64,000 nt of DNA from Coccinella septempunctata. Taxonomy: Eukaryota > Arthropoda > Insecta > Coleoptera > Coccinellidae. Shown here piece after piece: positions 54,720 to 64,000 of the stretch. Positions within the stretch are counted from its first letter, which is position 1; the number at the start of each line of letters is the position of its first letter. The stretch is from NCBI RefSeq assembly GCF_907165205.1, contig NC_058193.1, positions 496,001 through 560,000 on the forward strand, in the 5' to 3' direction. The position numbers and the translations under genes are program-made. The notes beneath the pieces are model-generated. The model did no database searches and had not been told where the DNA came from. It saw only the letters and a list, made by a program, of their open reading frames with translations.

Positions 54720-55158
54720 ATTGAGAATAGAAGACGAAGAAAAAGACAAGACAAGCAGAACCGATAATAAAAGTGCCGGGATTCGGATAAAGGGGAGACA
54801 CTTCACTCTATTGGGCCTGTAATAGAGACTTATCACAGAGAGAAGGCCACGGAACAAAAAGGTTATACGGGATGGGAAATAGTGATGTTGCAGGGAAGTG
54901 AGCACTTTTGGAAAAAAATCCTACATGCAAGTGAGCGGAAAGCCAATAAAGAATTGCAAAGTACACGTAGTATAATGCAATTCGCGCTGAGGACAAGTGA
55001 AAAACCAGCAAACAGTCGCCCCAACCAAGAAGAAATACTAAACATCAATATGGGAGCGTCAGGAAATCGGAGCTGCGGGTCGACGTCCAACAAGGTGGGG
55101 AGAACGGGTTCCTGGCAACGATCTCGGGCGCACGGCGCACGACGCGAACCGGTATGAA

Positions 55159-58100
55159 TCAAAGCCAAATAAGAAAATAAACAAAGAGTGAAAAAATAAA
55201 GGAAATAAAATTATTCGCATCTGCACCCTCAAACCAAGAATATGAACAAACAATTGGCAACCCTACCTTAATAGGAGACCGCAGAGAAACCAAATCACAA
55301 ATTTGAAATAAATTACTATGAAAACCGCAAGAGTGAACAACAACACGTCTGCACACTTTGACAACTCGTGATTTGAGTTTTTGAGTATTCAGTTTTCTTA
55401 TTTCAAAAGTTAACAAACCAAACAATCTCGGCGACAGATAATCACATTGGCGCTGGCCTACGGTCTTATTACAGCGGGGTACACTCAATAACTTTTCCTT
55501 GTTTCGAGTACTGTAACAATGTGCAATCAGTGAAGAGGTGACTTTGCCCGTTTTTATTCTTATAAGCATGGACAAACAAAAAAGTTGCCTCACATCAAGA
55601 AAACCAGACTCCTCATACAGCTTATCATTTGGGTATCTTAAAGGTTTCCGAAATATTATTCTCAGTAACCACCTGTGGATAATATTAAGATTTTCCAGAT
55701 GGGTGTCACAAATACCACCCCAGCCAACTATCCCGTACGACAATTGCGATTGAATGAGTGCATGATATAGTATCTTCAGATGTTTAATATCAAGATAGTC
55801 TCTGAGGCGTTTGAATCTGAATAGCATACTTCTCAACTTCTTCACAATGTTCTTCACTTGTAGGTCCCACTTCATATGTCGATCAATCACGATCCCAAGA
55901 TATCTCACAGACTCCGCCTCGAAAATACATGAACTTCCGTCCAAAGTAAGCGGTCCCATATCTGGTAGTCCACTCGAATAAGATGAAAATGGCAGGTATT
56001 TTGTCTTCTCAAAATTCATTGTCAGTTTGTTGTAGCTGAGCTATTTTCCTATACTTTTGAGATCTTTTTCCGCTTTGTACTTCAACTGTTGCCATGTATC
56101 TCCTTCATAAAATATTGCCATGTCATCTGCAAAACTGATAATTTTGCCTTTAGTTGTTGAAGTCAACAAGCTATTCATGTATAGGGTGAACAGAACTGGG
56201 CCTAACACTGTTCCCTGTGGTACTCCATAAGTGACATGCATGGGATCGCTTAGTTCTTCACCAACACACACTCTTTGCTCTCTATCTGACAAATAACTCT
56301 CTAGAAGTTTATAAATCTTTCCTCTCATCCCGAAGCTATAGAGCTTTTCCAACAATTTCTTGTGGCACACCGTATCGAAAGCTTTTGAGAGGTCAACAAA
56401 CACACAAAGAGATGGTCTACTTTTATCTAAGGTCTCATAAATATGCCTTGTCAAACAATGAATCGCATCATCTGTAGATTTTCCTTCCTGAAACCCATAC
56501 TGACGCTCCGATAGTATGCTGTGTTCCCTGCAGAAACTCACTATTCTCTGCTTAATAATCTTCTCCACAATTTTAGAAATATTGGAAACCAGTGAAATTG
56601 GTCTATAGTTGACCATCTCCAACCTATCTCCCGATTTGAACAGAGGCTTGATGACTCCAACCTTCAGACACCTGGGAAAGTAACCTCTATCAATGCATTT
56701 ATTAATTAAATGAGTAAGAGGAGCTTTGATTTCATTGCAGATGTTCTTCAGAGTTTCTGCACGTATATCATCATACCCAGGGGATTTATTCGATTTCAGC
56801 TCATTTATTACCTGTTCAACCTCTCCAGTGCTTGTTGGATAAAGATACATTGACTTATCCACAGCGTTTGTCCTCTCTATGTAGTCATTGGGTTCGAGTA
56901 TCTTCGCCGCATATTTTTCTCCCAATTCAGAATAATATTGGTTGAAAATGTTTGCAATATCTCTCTCAGTTTCAACAAGATCACCAGTGTCAGAATTAAT
57001 TTTTTCTATCCTTATTTCCGCTTTGGAACGGTTACATATTTCATCTACGCATTTCCATAAGGCCTTAGACTGATTTACATTGTCTGCTATCTGCTTCCGT
57101 GCAAACATTCGTTTGGAGAGTTTTATCAGTTTATTCAACTTATTCTTATAATAAATATACTGCCTTTTGAGATTCAAATCATTTGGTGCTTCCATCATAT
57201 GCTTGTACATGAGTTCCTTTTTGTTAACTGACACTAAGAGTGCAGGTGTCATCCACCTTTTTCGCGGTCTTTTCTTTTTTTTCACTCTTATTTCTGTTGT
57301 ATTTCTCCCAACATACGCTTTGATCTTCTCAATTAAATACTCGGTCATTTCATCTATATCATCCAAAGTGTATAAACCGCTCCAATTCTCATTATTCAGG
57401 TCTTCTCTAAGTGCAGCATAGTCAACAAATTTCTTGATCCCACTCTCATTCATCTTTGGTTTTTCACAAGTATCCCGGTCCAAGCCAACTGTGACCGCTG
57501 TGGGGTAATGATCTGTAATATCAGTTTCGAATATGAAAGATGAGACATCCACAGTTGGGGATGCTTTAACCAGAAAATGGTCTAGGCATGTCTTACTTTC
57601 TGGTCGAGTATATTTGTTAATGTATGATTCAAATCCGCAACTATTAAAGATGTTCTTATATTCCTCAGAAATATCTGAATCAGACAGTAGATCTATATTA
57701 ATATCCCCAGTGATTATCTGGATGTCACCTCCTGAGAGTTTTTGAAGATAATCATTAAAATCAACATTGAACTGTTTCGGACAGGAGTTGGGCGATCTAT
57801 AAATAGCGGACAGTTTAACATTACTATTTCCCACTTCGGCGCTAACTTCAAGTATCTTCATAATTCCAACATTCCTTGTCTCATATGAGCAACTGACACC
57901 TTCCTTAATGTACACCATCACACCATCGTTCCTGTTCAGTTCCCCCCCATTGTACAAGGTTCGATAACCATCAATCCTCAAACATTCCAAATCATGCACT
58001 ATAAAAGTTTCAGTAAGAACTATCATCTCAAACTCAACCGAAAATCCACTGAGAAACAAAATTAGTTTGTCGAAATTTTTCATAATGCTCCGTATATTAA

Positions 58101-58209
58101 GGTGCAAAAATTTCAATGGTGTCTGAACGGACGTGACAAAATCTTCCAACTTAGAGATAACTTGTGTATCCTTTGTTTCACCTTCATACTCTCGAATGAA
58201 CGGATCCAT
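55159..58209 (-). pseudogene. LINE ORF2 with a single in-frame stop
   Basis: The ATG at 58209 starts a frame with endonuclease motifs LHLNIRSIMKNFD, VLTETFIVHD, IITGDINIDLL, CLDHFLV and TDITDHYPTAV. RT motifs: PGYDDIRAETLKNI, YFPRCLKVGVIKPLFKSGD, NYRPISLVS, RQYGFQEGKS, VDLSKAFDTVCH, YGVPQGTVLGPVLF, active site SFADDMAIF. A TAG at 56038-56040 follows KDLKSIGK; the same frame resumes with LSYNKLTMNFEKTKYLPF and continues through LGIVIDRHMKWDLQV and SQLSYGIVGWG to a stop at 55159. One nonsense mutation is the only visible lesion in about 1,016 codons. The clade is probably jockey superfamily. Confidence 0.85.
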
Positions 58210-58431
58210 GTTGCTGCCTTAAACAATGTGAGTACAACTTAAACAGGAATAAACAACAAAAAACTAGTACCATCAACACACGGGAAAACAAACTGAGATA
58301 AGTAAGAAAAAAATGAACACCCAATAGAAAGGAATACGGGCAAAAATAAACAGAATATCCAAATAAAACCAAAAAAAACAAAACTATGGATCCAAGCAAC
58401 AGATCAGGGTTCCCGATTTGAGTTTAAGCGT

Positions 58432-59317
58432 TTAAGTTTTGATGTGTCTAACTGGCTTCTGGGCTTTCTTCACTGCCCCCTCCCCTGCCCCTCCTGGGGG
58501 TGGAAATTCCCGATTTGGAATGTAGTTGATATCCGGAACAGAGGGGATTGCTTCAGAGGGTGAAGACGCCACAGGTGCAACTGGCCTTCGGGTTCCTTTC
58601 ACATCAGCCAAAAAAGTCTCTGATTCACCCGGTGTTCTCTCTGCAAGTTCAGCCTTCCGCTCCGGGCTGAAGTTCTGCACTCGAATAGGGGTGGATGGTG
58701 CGCTATTCGACTTTCTACACGTTTGACCTTTCTCCAACTGTAACAACTGCGTCACAGAAAAATAAGTGCCATCGACAACAAGCCTATTTCCCCTGATAAA
58801 ACAACCTTTTCCCCTTTCCCCTCCAAAGACGTAGATATCTCCTCAATATTTTCTGCTCCTCACGCTGGGCCTCAGTAAGATCATTCTCGATATATATGCC
58901 AGTTCCCCTCAGACTCTTCACGTTACGGAATATTTCCCTCTTCTTGAGATAAGACACAAATTCAACTTTCACTGGACAATTTTTTGATCTTCCCAGACAT
59001 AGGATGTTATTCAGGTGGGATTTCCTAATATTTGTGTCCAACAATCCGTTAAGTCTCTCAATAACGAATTCACTAGTGATATCCTTAGGTTCCCTGTCTA
59101 ATCCAAACAATACTATGTTAGCCTCTCTAGAATTTCTCTCTAATAATTCGACCCTATTTTTAAGATGTTCGTTTTCCAACTCAACAGCAGTTATTTTGCT
59201 CTTCAAGTTCTCAATTTCCACCAATAATCTCGTTTCACTAGCGAGTATTGTGTTGTTCAGTTCGTCTTTATTCTTTTGCATTTGTGTGAGAATTTTTTCA
59301 ACTGTTGCGTCATTCAT
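58432..59317 (-). pseudogene. LINE ORF1 (coiled coil, RRM-like), one frameshift
   Basis: 59317-58784 starts MNDATVEKIL and forms a coiled coil (residues 10-65; IENLKSKITAVELENEHL), then NIVLFGLDRE, KVEFVSYLKKREIF and NDLTEAQREEQ, an RRM-like fold as in L1/Daphne ORF1 proteins. Near 58790 the frame shifts: the downstream frame (58755-58432) continues RLVVDGTYFSVTQLLQLE, then a Pro/Ser-rich tail. ORF2 starts about 220 bp further on. Confidence 0.7.
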
Positions 59318-59399
59318 AGTCAGTGTGAGAAGAAAAACAGTTCCTCTACGATACCAGATTATCGACTAACAGGCCTGAGTGAAAACTTTTTTAGAAAAA

Positions 59400-60030
59400 A
59401 ATTTTCAGGAAATCATACAATATACAATATTTCTTCCAACCGGGAAAAGGAACGACTGTCACACGATTGTGGGAACAATAGGACAAGGTGTTACACACTT
59501 CACTCTTACGGGTCCATGTAAGAGACTATTCAAAACAAACACAGGTAGGCCGCGGTAAAAAAGGTTGATAAACAAATGGACAGACAAACGGAATTGCCAA
59601 TGATTCAATCGTCGGGCCTGTATCTCGGAATCACCGATAAGAATGATAATGTTATCGATAAATCTTTCAGCATATGAACGGTGTTCTCTGATAAGCAAGA
59701 GCTCAGAATTGAAGAAATTAACTCTCAAATATCGAATTTATGATTATGATTCAATTAGAATATGGACAGTAATTAGCTCACGGCAATCCTCGCATATCAA
59801 ACAACCTGATGTAGCACTTTCATCAATTGGGCTTCCAGAAAACTCGAGAAAATGACCCTTTTTCACCACACTTCTTCCTGACACATGCACACCGAAAGCG
59901 ATTGATAATGACTGTTTCATAAAGTATCACAATGTTTAACTAATAAACCATATTATATAATATACCATACATGTGTAATAAAATGAAATTTCACATAATA
60001 TTATTTGTATTGTCTGAGACCTCACGAGTG
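59400..60030. other. 5' UTR-like LINE sequence and unassigned sequence
   Basis: 59480-59565 (minus) aligns with 54785-54865, the CR1-B 5' region: both have CACTTCACTCT, a GTAA(G/T)AGACT and AGGCC(A/G)CGG...AAAAGGTT. From 59600 to 60030 nothing is recognised. Confidence 0.4.
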
Positions 60031-60191
60031 CCCAGTGTACTCGTTTGAGTGCATATTTTTTTCCGAAATCGCTACTTGATTTTTTCTTCGAAAATGAGTC
60101 TGTTCTGTCTCACTCATCTCATTTCATCAGTATATAGTGAAATTTATCGAAATAAAGAAAAAAAATGTGTGGGACCATATGGGTTAAGGAG

Positions 60192-61254
60192 TATGGAGAG
60201 TAGAGAGAAGGAGAACGATCGCTGCTTTGAGACCACAGATTTTTTGTCCCCTAAAATATGTACCAATAGCGTAGTTCATGCTTTTGCCAACAGGCGCACT
60301 GGCCATCACGAGAGTACGAAATTTTGATTTACACAAATCAAATTGTAGTTGGCTCGTTGGCTGAGTGAACTGTTTCCCTGGTGACAGATGATAGGAATAT
60401 TATTATTTTCGATTTTTGATAAGAGAACAACATATGACCATGGTGAAATGTTGAAGCGTGCGCTAGTATAAGAGTGTTTTGGCATCGGAAAAAAAGGAGA
60501 AGACATAAAATTTCCGAGAGCATTCTTGAGAGAAAATTGGAAAAAACCTTATCTCAAGAATCGACTCCGAATCAATTTGTGTGTCAAGAGCACTTTTGCG
60601 ATGAAGATATCAAAAAGATGATGGATTCATTATAAACGAAATAGAAATTGTCATCCCTCGTGAGAAGTTGACTCTTCTGAATGAGAATATATAACCAATA
60701 AAACTACATGGTTTCAGAAGTAAATATTCTTGAAGAATTTTGTTGGCATAACATAATATATGGTTTATATCGGTTCTCAGCTGAGTATTGGCAACAGAAT
60801 CTACTCTAATACCTAAGTGATAAATCTGAGACTGCTACCTTCTGTTGTCTTGATGTGTACTACTCCTCAGTACGGATTTATATAATTTTGAAGATTACGG
60901 TAAACCAACTAACATAGCTGCTTTCAATAAACAATGATAAACAAAAGTAGGTACAATTTTTTTGATCAGTGATTTCTTTTGAATTTTATTGATTTCGACT
61001 TGCATTTTATTGCATATAATTCAGAGAACTCATATTTAATATAGATTTGAAGAAAGGTATTCGAAAAATCATCAGAAAAACCACGATGACACATAACCTA
61101 AAATAAAACGAAGGCTGTTCATTTCAAATTGACGCTTGAATCCCCACCCCTTATCGATACCCGCTGCAATCGCAGCGACACCTATCCTACGTTTCCCGTT
61201 TTCGGGGACACATTTTTAGTACGTCGATCGTTATCCTTCTCTCTACTCTCCATA
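60192..61254 (+). mobile_element. P-like DNA element (8-bp duplication, THAP remnant)
   Basis: Inverted ends of 30 bp with one mismatch, TATGGAGAGTAGAGAGAAGG onward. An 8-bp target duplication TTAAGGAG lies at 60184-60191 and 61255-61262. The interior is degraded but contains a THAP-like remnant. Eight-bp duplications plus THAP point to the P superfamily. Confidence 0.65.
60466..60645 (+). pseudogene. THAP zinc-finger remnant
   Basis: In the frame containing QFVCQEHFCDEDIKK (about 60570-60615) the Cys and His of a C2CH THAP finger are visible, preceded by KKTLSQEST-like residues and, in another frame, KFPRAFLRE-like residues. Several frame changes prevent translation. THAP domains are the DNA-binding modules of P-element transposases. 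Confidence 0.4.
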
Positions 61255-61262
61255 TTAAGGAG

Positions 61263-61699
61263 TTTCAATGAAAGATTTATTCGATGAATAACACTATCTG
61301 AAAGTGAAAAGACTGCATTTTTACTTATCCTAAGAATAAGACTTATCTGTAAAAAATTTAGTTATTCGCACATGAAATTACCGGGCCTTATTCAGACGAA
61401 ACAATACAATCCGGAGAAAACACAAGTGATAGTGGGACACAGTATCTTTTCGAGATCAAAAATGATAATACTGCAGTTTGATTTATTATAATCACGTTTG
61501 TCCACGTATAGAGGTGCGCGCGCATGGCGAGATGAGTTATACCATTATTCCGAAAATGCGCTTAGTATTTCGTTGAGAGGAAAAACATTAAATGGGTATA
61601 ACTCGGTCAAAACCACGATTTGACTCATACCACTCATAAGAAGAATAATATGCAACCTTTGGTACCCAAATATCGATATAACTCAAAAATCGAAATTTG
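61263..61699. other. right subterminal region of the Sola-like element
   Basis: Non-coding; repeated GGTATAACTC-type words (61532, 61594, 61621, 61676) match the palindrome near the left end. Confidence 0.5.
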
Positions 61700-61730
61700 T
61701 GACTTATACCACTTTTCCTCTGAACGGCTC
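61700..61730 (-). repeat. right terminal inverted repeat of the Sola-like element
   Basis: Pairs with 23269-23299 and is followed by AGTT. Confidence 0.75.
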
Positions 61731-62081
61731 AGTTCATTTCTCAGAATTACGCGGTACTGGTCTACCACTCGTTGTTCAGTGACATTGAGATTTGGGCAGG
61801 CGTTGCAGAATTCCTCATGGAGCCTTTTCCTATAGTTGTTCGTGTTCTGCCCTAGTCCCGTGATGGTGTTATATATGCGCACTATAGTTTCATTCATGGA
61901 CGTTGTCCACTTCATGCGCTTTCTAACTAACCCCGCTTGGGTGAGCACTGGCTGAATATCCTGCGCAGCACTTTCAGCGGTTCGAGTCGGCAATTGAATT
62001 GGACTCGTTGATTGCTGTTGTTTCTTTGGAGCTGTAGCTTCTTTTGCAGCAGGAGCCCGCTTCCTCAACATGCTGCTACCG
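61731..62081 (-). pseudogene. R4/Dong-like LINE, 5' part (Myb-like N-terminus)
   Basis: The ATG at 62071 encodes MLRKRAPAAKEA, followed by the Myb-like region KRMKWTTSMNETIVRIY, RKRLHEEF and TEQRVVDQYRVILRNEL, where the R4 sequence stops at the Sola-like element. The piece is 351 bp, exactly the length of the corresponding segment of copy 2 (42578-42928). Its continuation is 19887-23268. LINE fragments that keep the 5' end and lose the 3' end are not produced by normal truncation, which supports the interruption model. Confidence 0.85.
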
Positions 62082-62095
62082 ACGTCCCGCATAAA

Positions 62096-62473
62096 AACTA
62101 TAAATTTGATAACCTAACGTGCTCTGTAAAAAACTTCAACTACCCTGATTTGATAGCTATACGTGAATCATGGCCCCATGAATCAGAAATTAACTACTTT
62201 AACATAGATAACTACGTGGTAGTAGAACATTTTTTTAGTTTCTCGAAGCTGCAATATGGCTTCCAGGCAAATAGCTGGACGTTGGGACCAGTGGCGGATC
62301 TAATGGAGACTCTAATGAGAAGAACTGATGAGGGATATGTTGTAGCTGCAGTTTTCATCGATCTTAAAAAAGCCTTCGATACTGTTGATCACCTGAAACT
62401 CATAAATAAGTTGGAACAACTTGGAGTACAAGGGCGGGCTGTAAAACTCGATCGAATCATTCCTTCGGGATAG
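62096..62473 (+). pseudogene. chimeric LINE fragment (endonuclease start joined to RT)
   Basis: One frame reads DLIAIRESWPHES (endonuclease motif) and then, after VVVEHFFS, jumps to LQYGFQANSWT, AAVFIDLKKAFDTVDHLKL, the RT block before the active site. About 300 residues that should separate them are missing. It ends at a stop (62473) after an unrelated SG tail, next to the tail repeats of the following element. Confidence 0.65.
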
Positions 62474-62477
62474 ATTC

Positions 62478-64000
62478 CAATATTTATTTATTTATTTATT
62501 TATTCAAAGAGTACAATGTTCTACTGGTCAAACCTAACTACAGAACAAGGTAAACAAGAAAAAAAACCTAATTCAAATATACAAAATAAGACAAGTAAGT
62601 CGGGCAAAAAAGTATGACTTGATATCTGAGATGCTACAATGAAAAATATCCAAGTCAGGACAAACAGAGTTACAGGCACGACACAAATTATAAAGAGGTG
62701 AATATTTCAGTGTATTAGTTCTCGGTGTTGGCATGTAAAATGTGTTCTCCGCTCTGGAAGCAGGTCTCGGGATTAGAAAATTGAGATTACCAAGTAAATA
62801 GCAATCTTTAATCATCCCACCGATCAACTTGTGCACAAACACAACGAACTGGCAGTCCCTCCGACATTTCAGACCCTTCATACCGTGTCTACTCAAAAGT
62901 AACTCTTGAGGGAAACCGATGGGCGGATACACATTATCCTCTCTATAAGACAACAGCTTCAGGAAACGTCGCACGGACTCAATCCCATCAATATGGTTTT
63001 GGTGGTAAGGGGACCATACTAAAGCTGCATACTCCAGCCTAGATCTGACATATGCGTAATAAAGGATCTTCAATGTGGCCGTATCCGAAAAGTCACGAGA
63101 AATGCGCGCAATGAATCCATACATCCCCCTCGCAGTAGACAGAGTTTCATCAATATGTGGTGCAAACGACAGCTTTGGGTCAAAGATCACTCCTAAATCC
63201 TTCAACACCGCCGGACGCTCAAGCGAGTTACCATCCACAGTATAATCAAAATGGATTACATTCTTATTATGTGTAGAAGACATGACATAACACTTCTTGG
63301 CATTCAGATTCAATCGGTTTCTCTCGCACCACTCAACAACGCGCAGCAAATTGATGGAAAGCCGCTCAAAATCCAATGCATCCCTCACCTCAAGGAACAT
63401 CTTGAAATCATCTGCAAATAGCAAACAGTATACGTCCACCACATCAGCCAAGTCATTGATGAAAATTATGAAAAGCAGTGGTCCAAGGTTACTGCCCTGC
63501 GGCACTCCCGAAGTACTTGAAAACACTCTAGACCGCACACCGTTGAACTCAACATATTGCCGCCGGTTGGACAAGTAGGACTTAAAAAGATTAATGAGAT
63601 TAGAGCAAAAGCCAAATTGGGACAATTTCGTCAACAAAATTCCATGGTCCATTGAATCGAACGCTTCTGAAAAATCAGTAGGTATACAGGACATCAGCCT
63701 GGGATCTTCTCTCAATTACCTCAGAAACAAACTGGGTTATGCTTAGGAGGTTGGTAACTGTTGAACGGCCCTTGACGAAACCATGCTGAAAAGGTGATAT
63801 TCGATCACAGACTAGAGGATATAACCGAGTGTAAAGGAGGATCTCAAATATTTTGCTTGGATTACAGATTATTGATATCGGTCGGAAATTAGAAATATCA
63901 AGCTTATTGCCCTTTTTGTGAACTGGGCGCACCTTAGAAAGCTTCCACGCATCAGGAACGATGCAACTTCTCAAACAGGTATTGAACAAGATTGTGAGCG
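62478..64000 (-). mobile_element. CR1/jockey-type LINE C, 3' part, running off the window
   Basis: The 3' tail of AAAT repeats is at 62478-62505 (TTTATTTATTTATT on the plus strand). Coding sequence continues to the window end. The tail type is like that of CR1-A. Confidence 0.8.
62573..64000 (-). pseudogene. LINE C ORF2, reverse transcriptase part
   Basis: 63989-63675 has APDAWKLSKVRPVHKKGN-like start (VPDAWKLSKVRPVHK), NFRPISIIC, FQHGFVKGRS and VLYTY where a frameshift joins 63715-62573: TDFSEAFDSMDH, SGVPQGSNLGPLLF, active site LFADDFKMFLE, LKDLGVIFDPKLSF, RSRLEYAALVWSPY and the C-terminal CSISDIKSYF. The endonuclease lies beyond the window. One frameshift near 63700 is the only lesion seen. 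Similar in motif order to CR1-A ORF2 but clearly divergent. Confidence 0.8.

Larger units (their letters stand above)
50735..55152 (-). mobile_element. CR1-B LINE, near full length
   Basis: A 3' tail of TAA-type repeats (50735-50748 on the plus strand reads TATTATTATTATTA). ORF2, ORF1 and a GC-rich 5' region run to about 55152, where the next element's 3' end begins. Confidence 0.75.
55159..59390 (-). mobile_element. jockey/I-group LINE, near full length
   Basis: ORF1 (58432-59317) and ORF2 (55159-58209) on the minus strand. The 3' end meets the 5' end of CR1-B at about 55152. The 5' UTR probably continues to about 59600 and resembles the CR1-B 5' region. Confidence 0.75.
39815..60183. mobile_element. 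piggyBac-like element ends enclosing 20 kb of insertions
   Basis: TTAA (39811-39814) followed by CCCATATGGTCCCA faces TGGGACCATATGGG followed by TTAA (60184-60187). A second matching word, CCCANTGTACTCNTTTG, occurs at 39825 and 60032. No piggyBac transposase is visible in the parts not occupied by other elements (39815-39948, 41966-42565, about 59600-60183), so this was probably non-autonomous. The two ends could come from separate copies, which would weaken the single-element reading. Confidence 0.5.
23269..61730 (-). mobile_element. 38.5-kb Sola-like DNA transposon, expanded by nested insertions
   Basis: The left end reads GAGTGGCTCAGAGGAAAAGT and the right end, read inward, GAGCCGTTCAGAGGAAAAGT; the shared core TCAGAGGAAAAGTG is perfect, and 23 of the first 31 bases match. 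The element sits in an R4 LINE and is flanked by AGTT duplications. A family-specific subterminal word, GGTATAACTC and variants, occurs at both ends (23524-23546; 61532, 61594, 61676, 61703). The only matching transposase (23637-25615) lies just inside the left end. Most of the remaining length is later insertions. Four-bp duplications, a DDD transposase and GAG-type termini fit my recollection of the Sola superfamily; this assignment is tentative. Confidence 0.75.

Noticed and set aside
53736..54905. Hydrophobic N-terminus of the longer CR1-B ORF1 frame as a signal anchor
   Set aside because: The first 62 codons come from 5' UTR; the PHD-containing protein starts naturally at 54719.

Overview
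This 64-kb window contains no recognisable host gene. It is a stack of nested transposable elements typical of an arthropod genome, most likely an insect: Tc1/mariner groups of the DD34D, DD41D and DD82E types, BEL/Pao LTR elements with env, an R4/Dong-like LINE, CR1/jockey LINEs, a Penelope-like element and ends of P, piggyBac, hAT and Sola-type DNA elements. A beetle is possible, but the sequence alone does not fix the species. Family names come from motifs read by eye, not from database searches.

Left part (1-23 kb). The window opens in the env 3' end of a BEL/Pao element (family A). Its 425-bp LTR is split by a rosa-like DD41D mariner with about 590-bp terminal inverted repeats. Then come a TA-flanked inverted-repeat element (3969-5357), a fragment of a Sola-like transposase, a mariner with an uninterrupted DD34D transposase, a copia 3' end, a 5'-truncated Penelope-like element with a foldback, a LINE endonuclease scrap and a second DD41D copy with a 63-bp intron. 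At 13016-18489 a second family-A BEL copy has its two LTRs in opposite orientation yet perfect 5-bp target duplications (ATCCT). It lies inside a Harbinger-like transposase remnant.

The big nest (19.9-62.1 kb). An R4/Dong-like LINE on the minus strand is cut in two. Its 3' part is 19887-23268 and its 5' part is 61731-62081. The two halves share a 4-bp duplication (AGTT) and enclose a 38.5-kb DNA element (23269-61730) with inverted ends and, just inside the left end, a broken DDD transposase of Sola type. Inside it lie CR1-A copy 1 followed by a DD82E (Sailor-like) element, a hAT remnant, CR1-A copy 2, a complete but gag-pol-less BEL element (family B), and a pair of piggyBac-like ends 20 kb apart. 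That piggyBac shell holds a RING-finger/IS630 transposon, a second R4 copy, a jockey element, a CR1-B element with a long intact ORF2, and an I/jockey-like LINE. A P-like element with a THAP remnant sits exactly on the right piggyBac junction.

Right edge (62-64 kb). A chimeric LINE fragment is followed by the 3' two-thirds of a third CR1/jockey-type element that runs off the window.

The most unusual objects are the RING-H2/IS630 fusion transposase with about 27 subterminal TTCAGA-type repeats (39951-41963), the BEL element integrated with inverted LTRs (13016-18489), and the 38.5-kb Sola-like nest whose borders are proved by the split R4 element. No genes form a host pathway here; the relationships between features are insertion histories.
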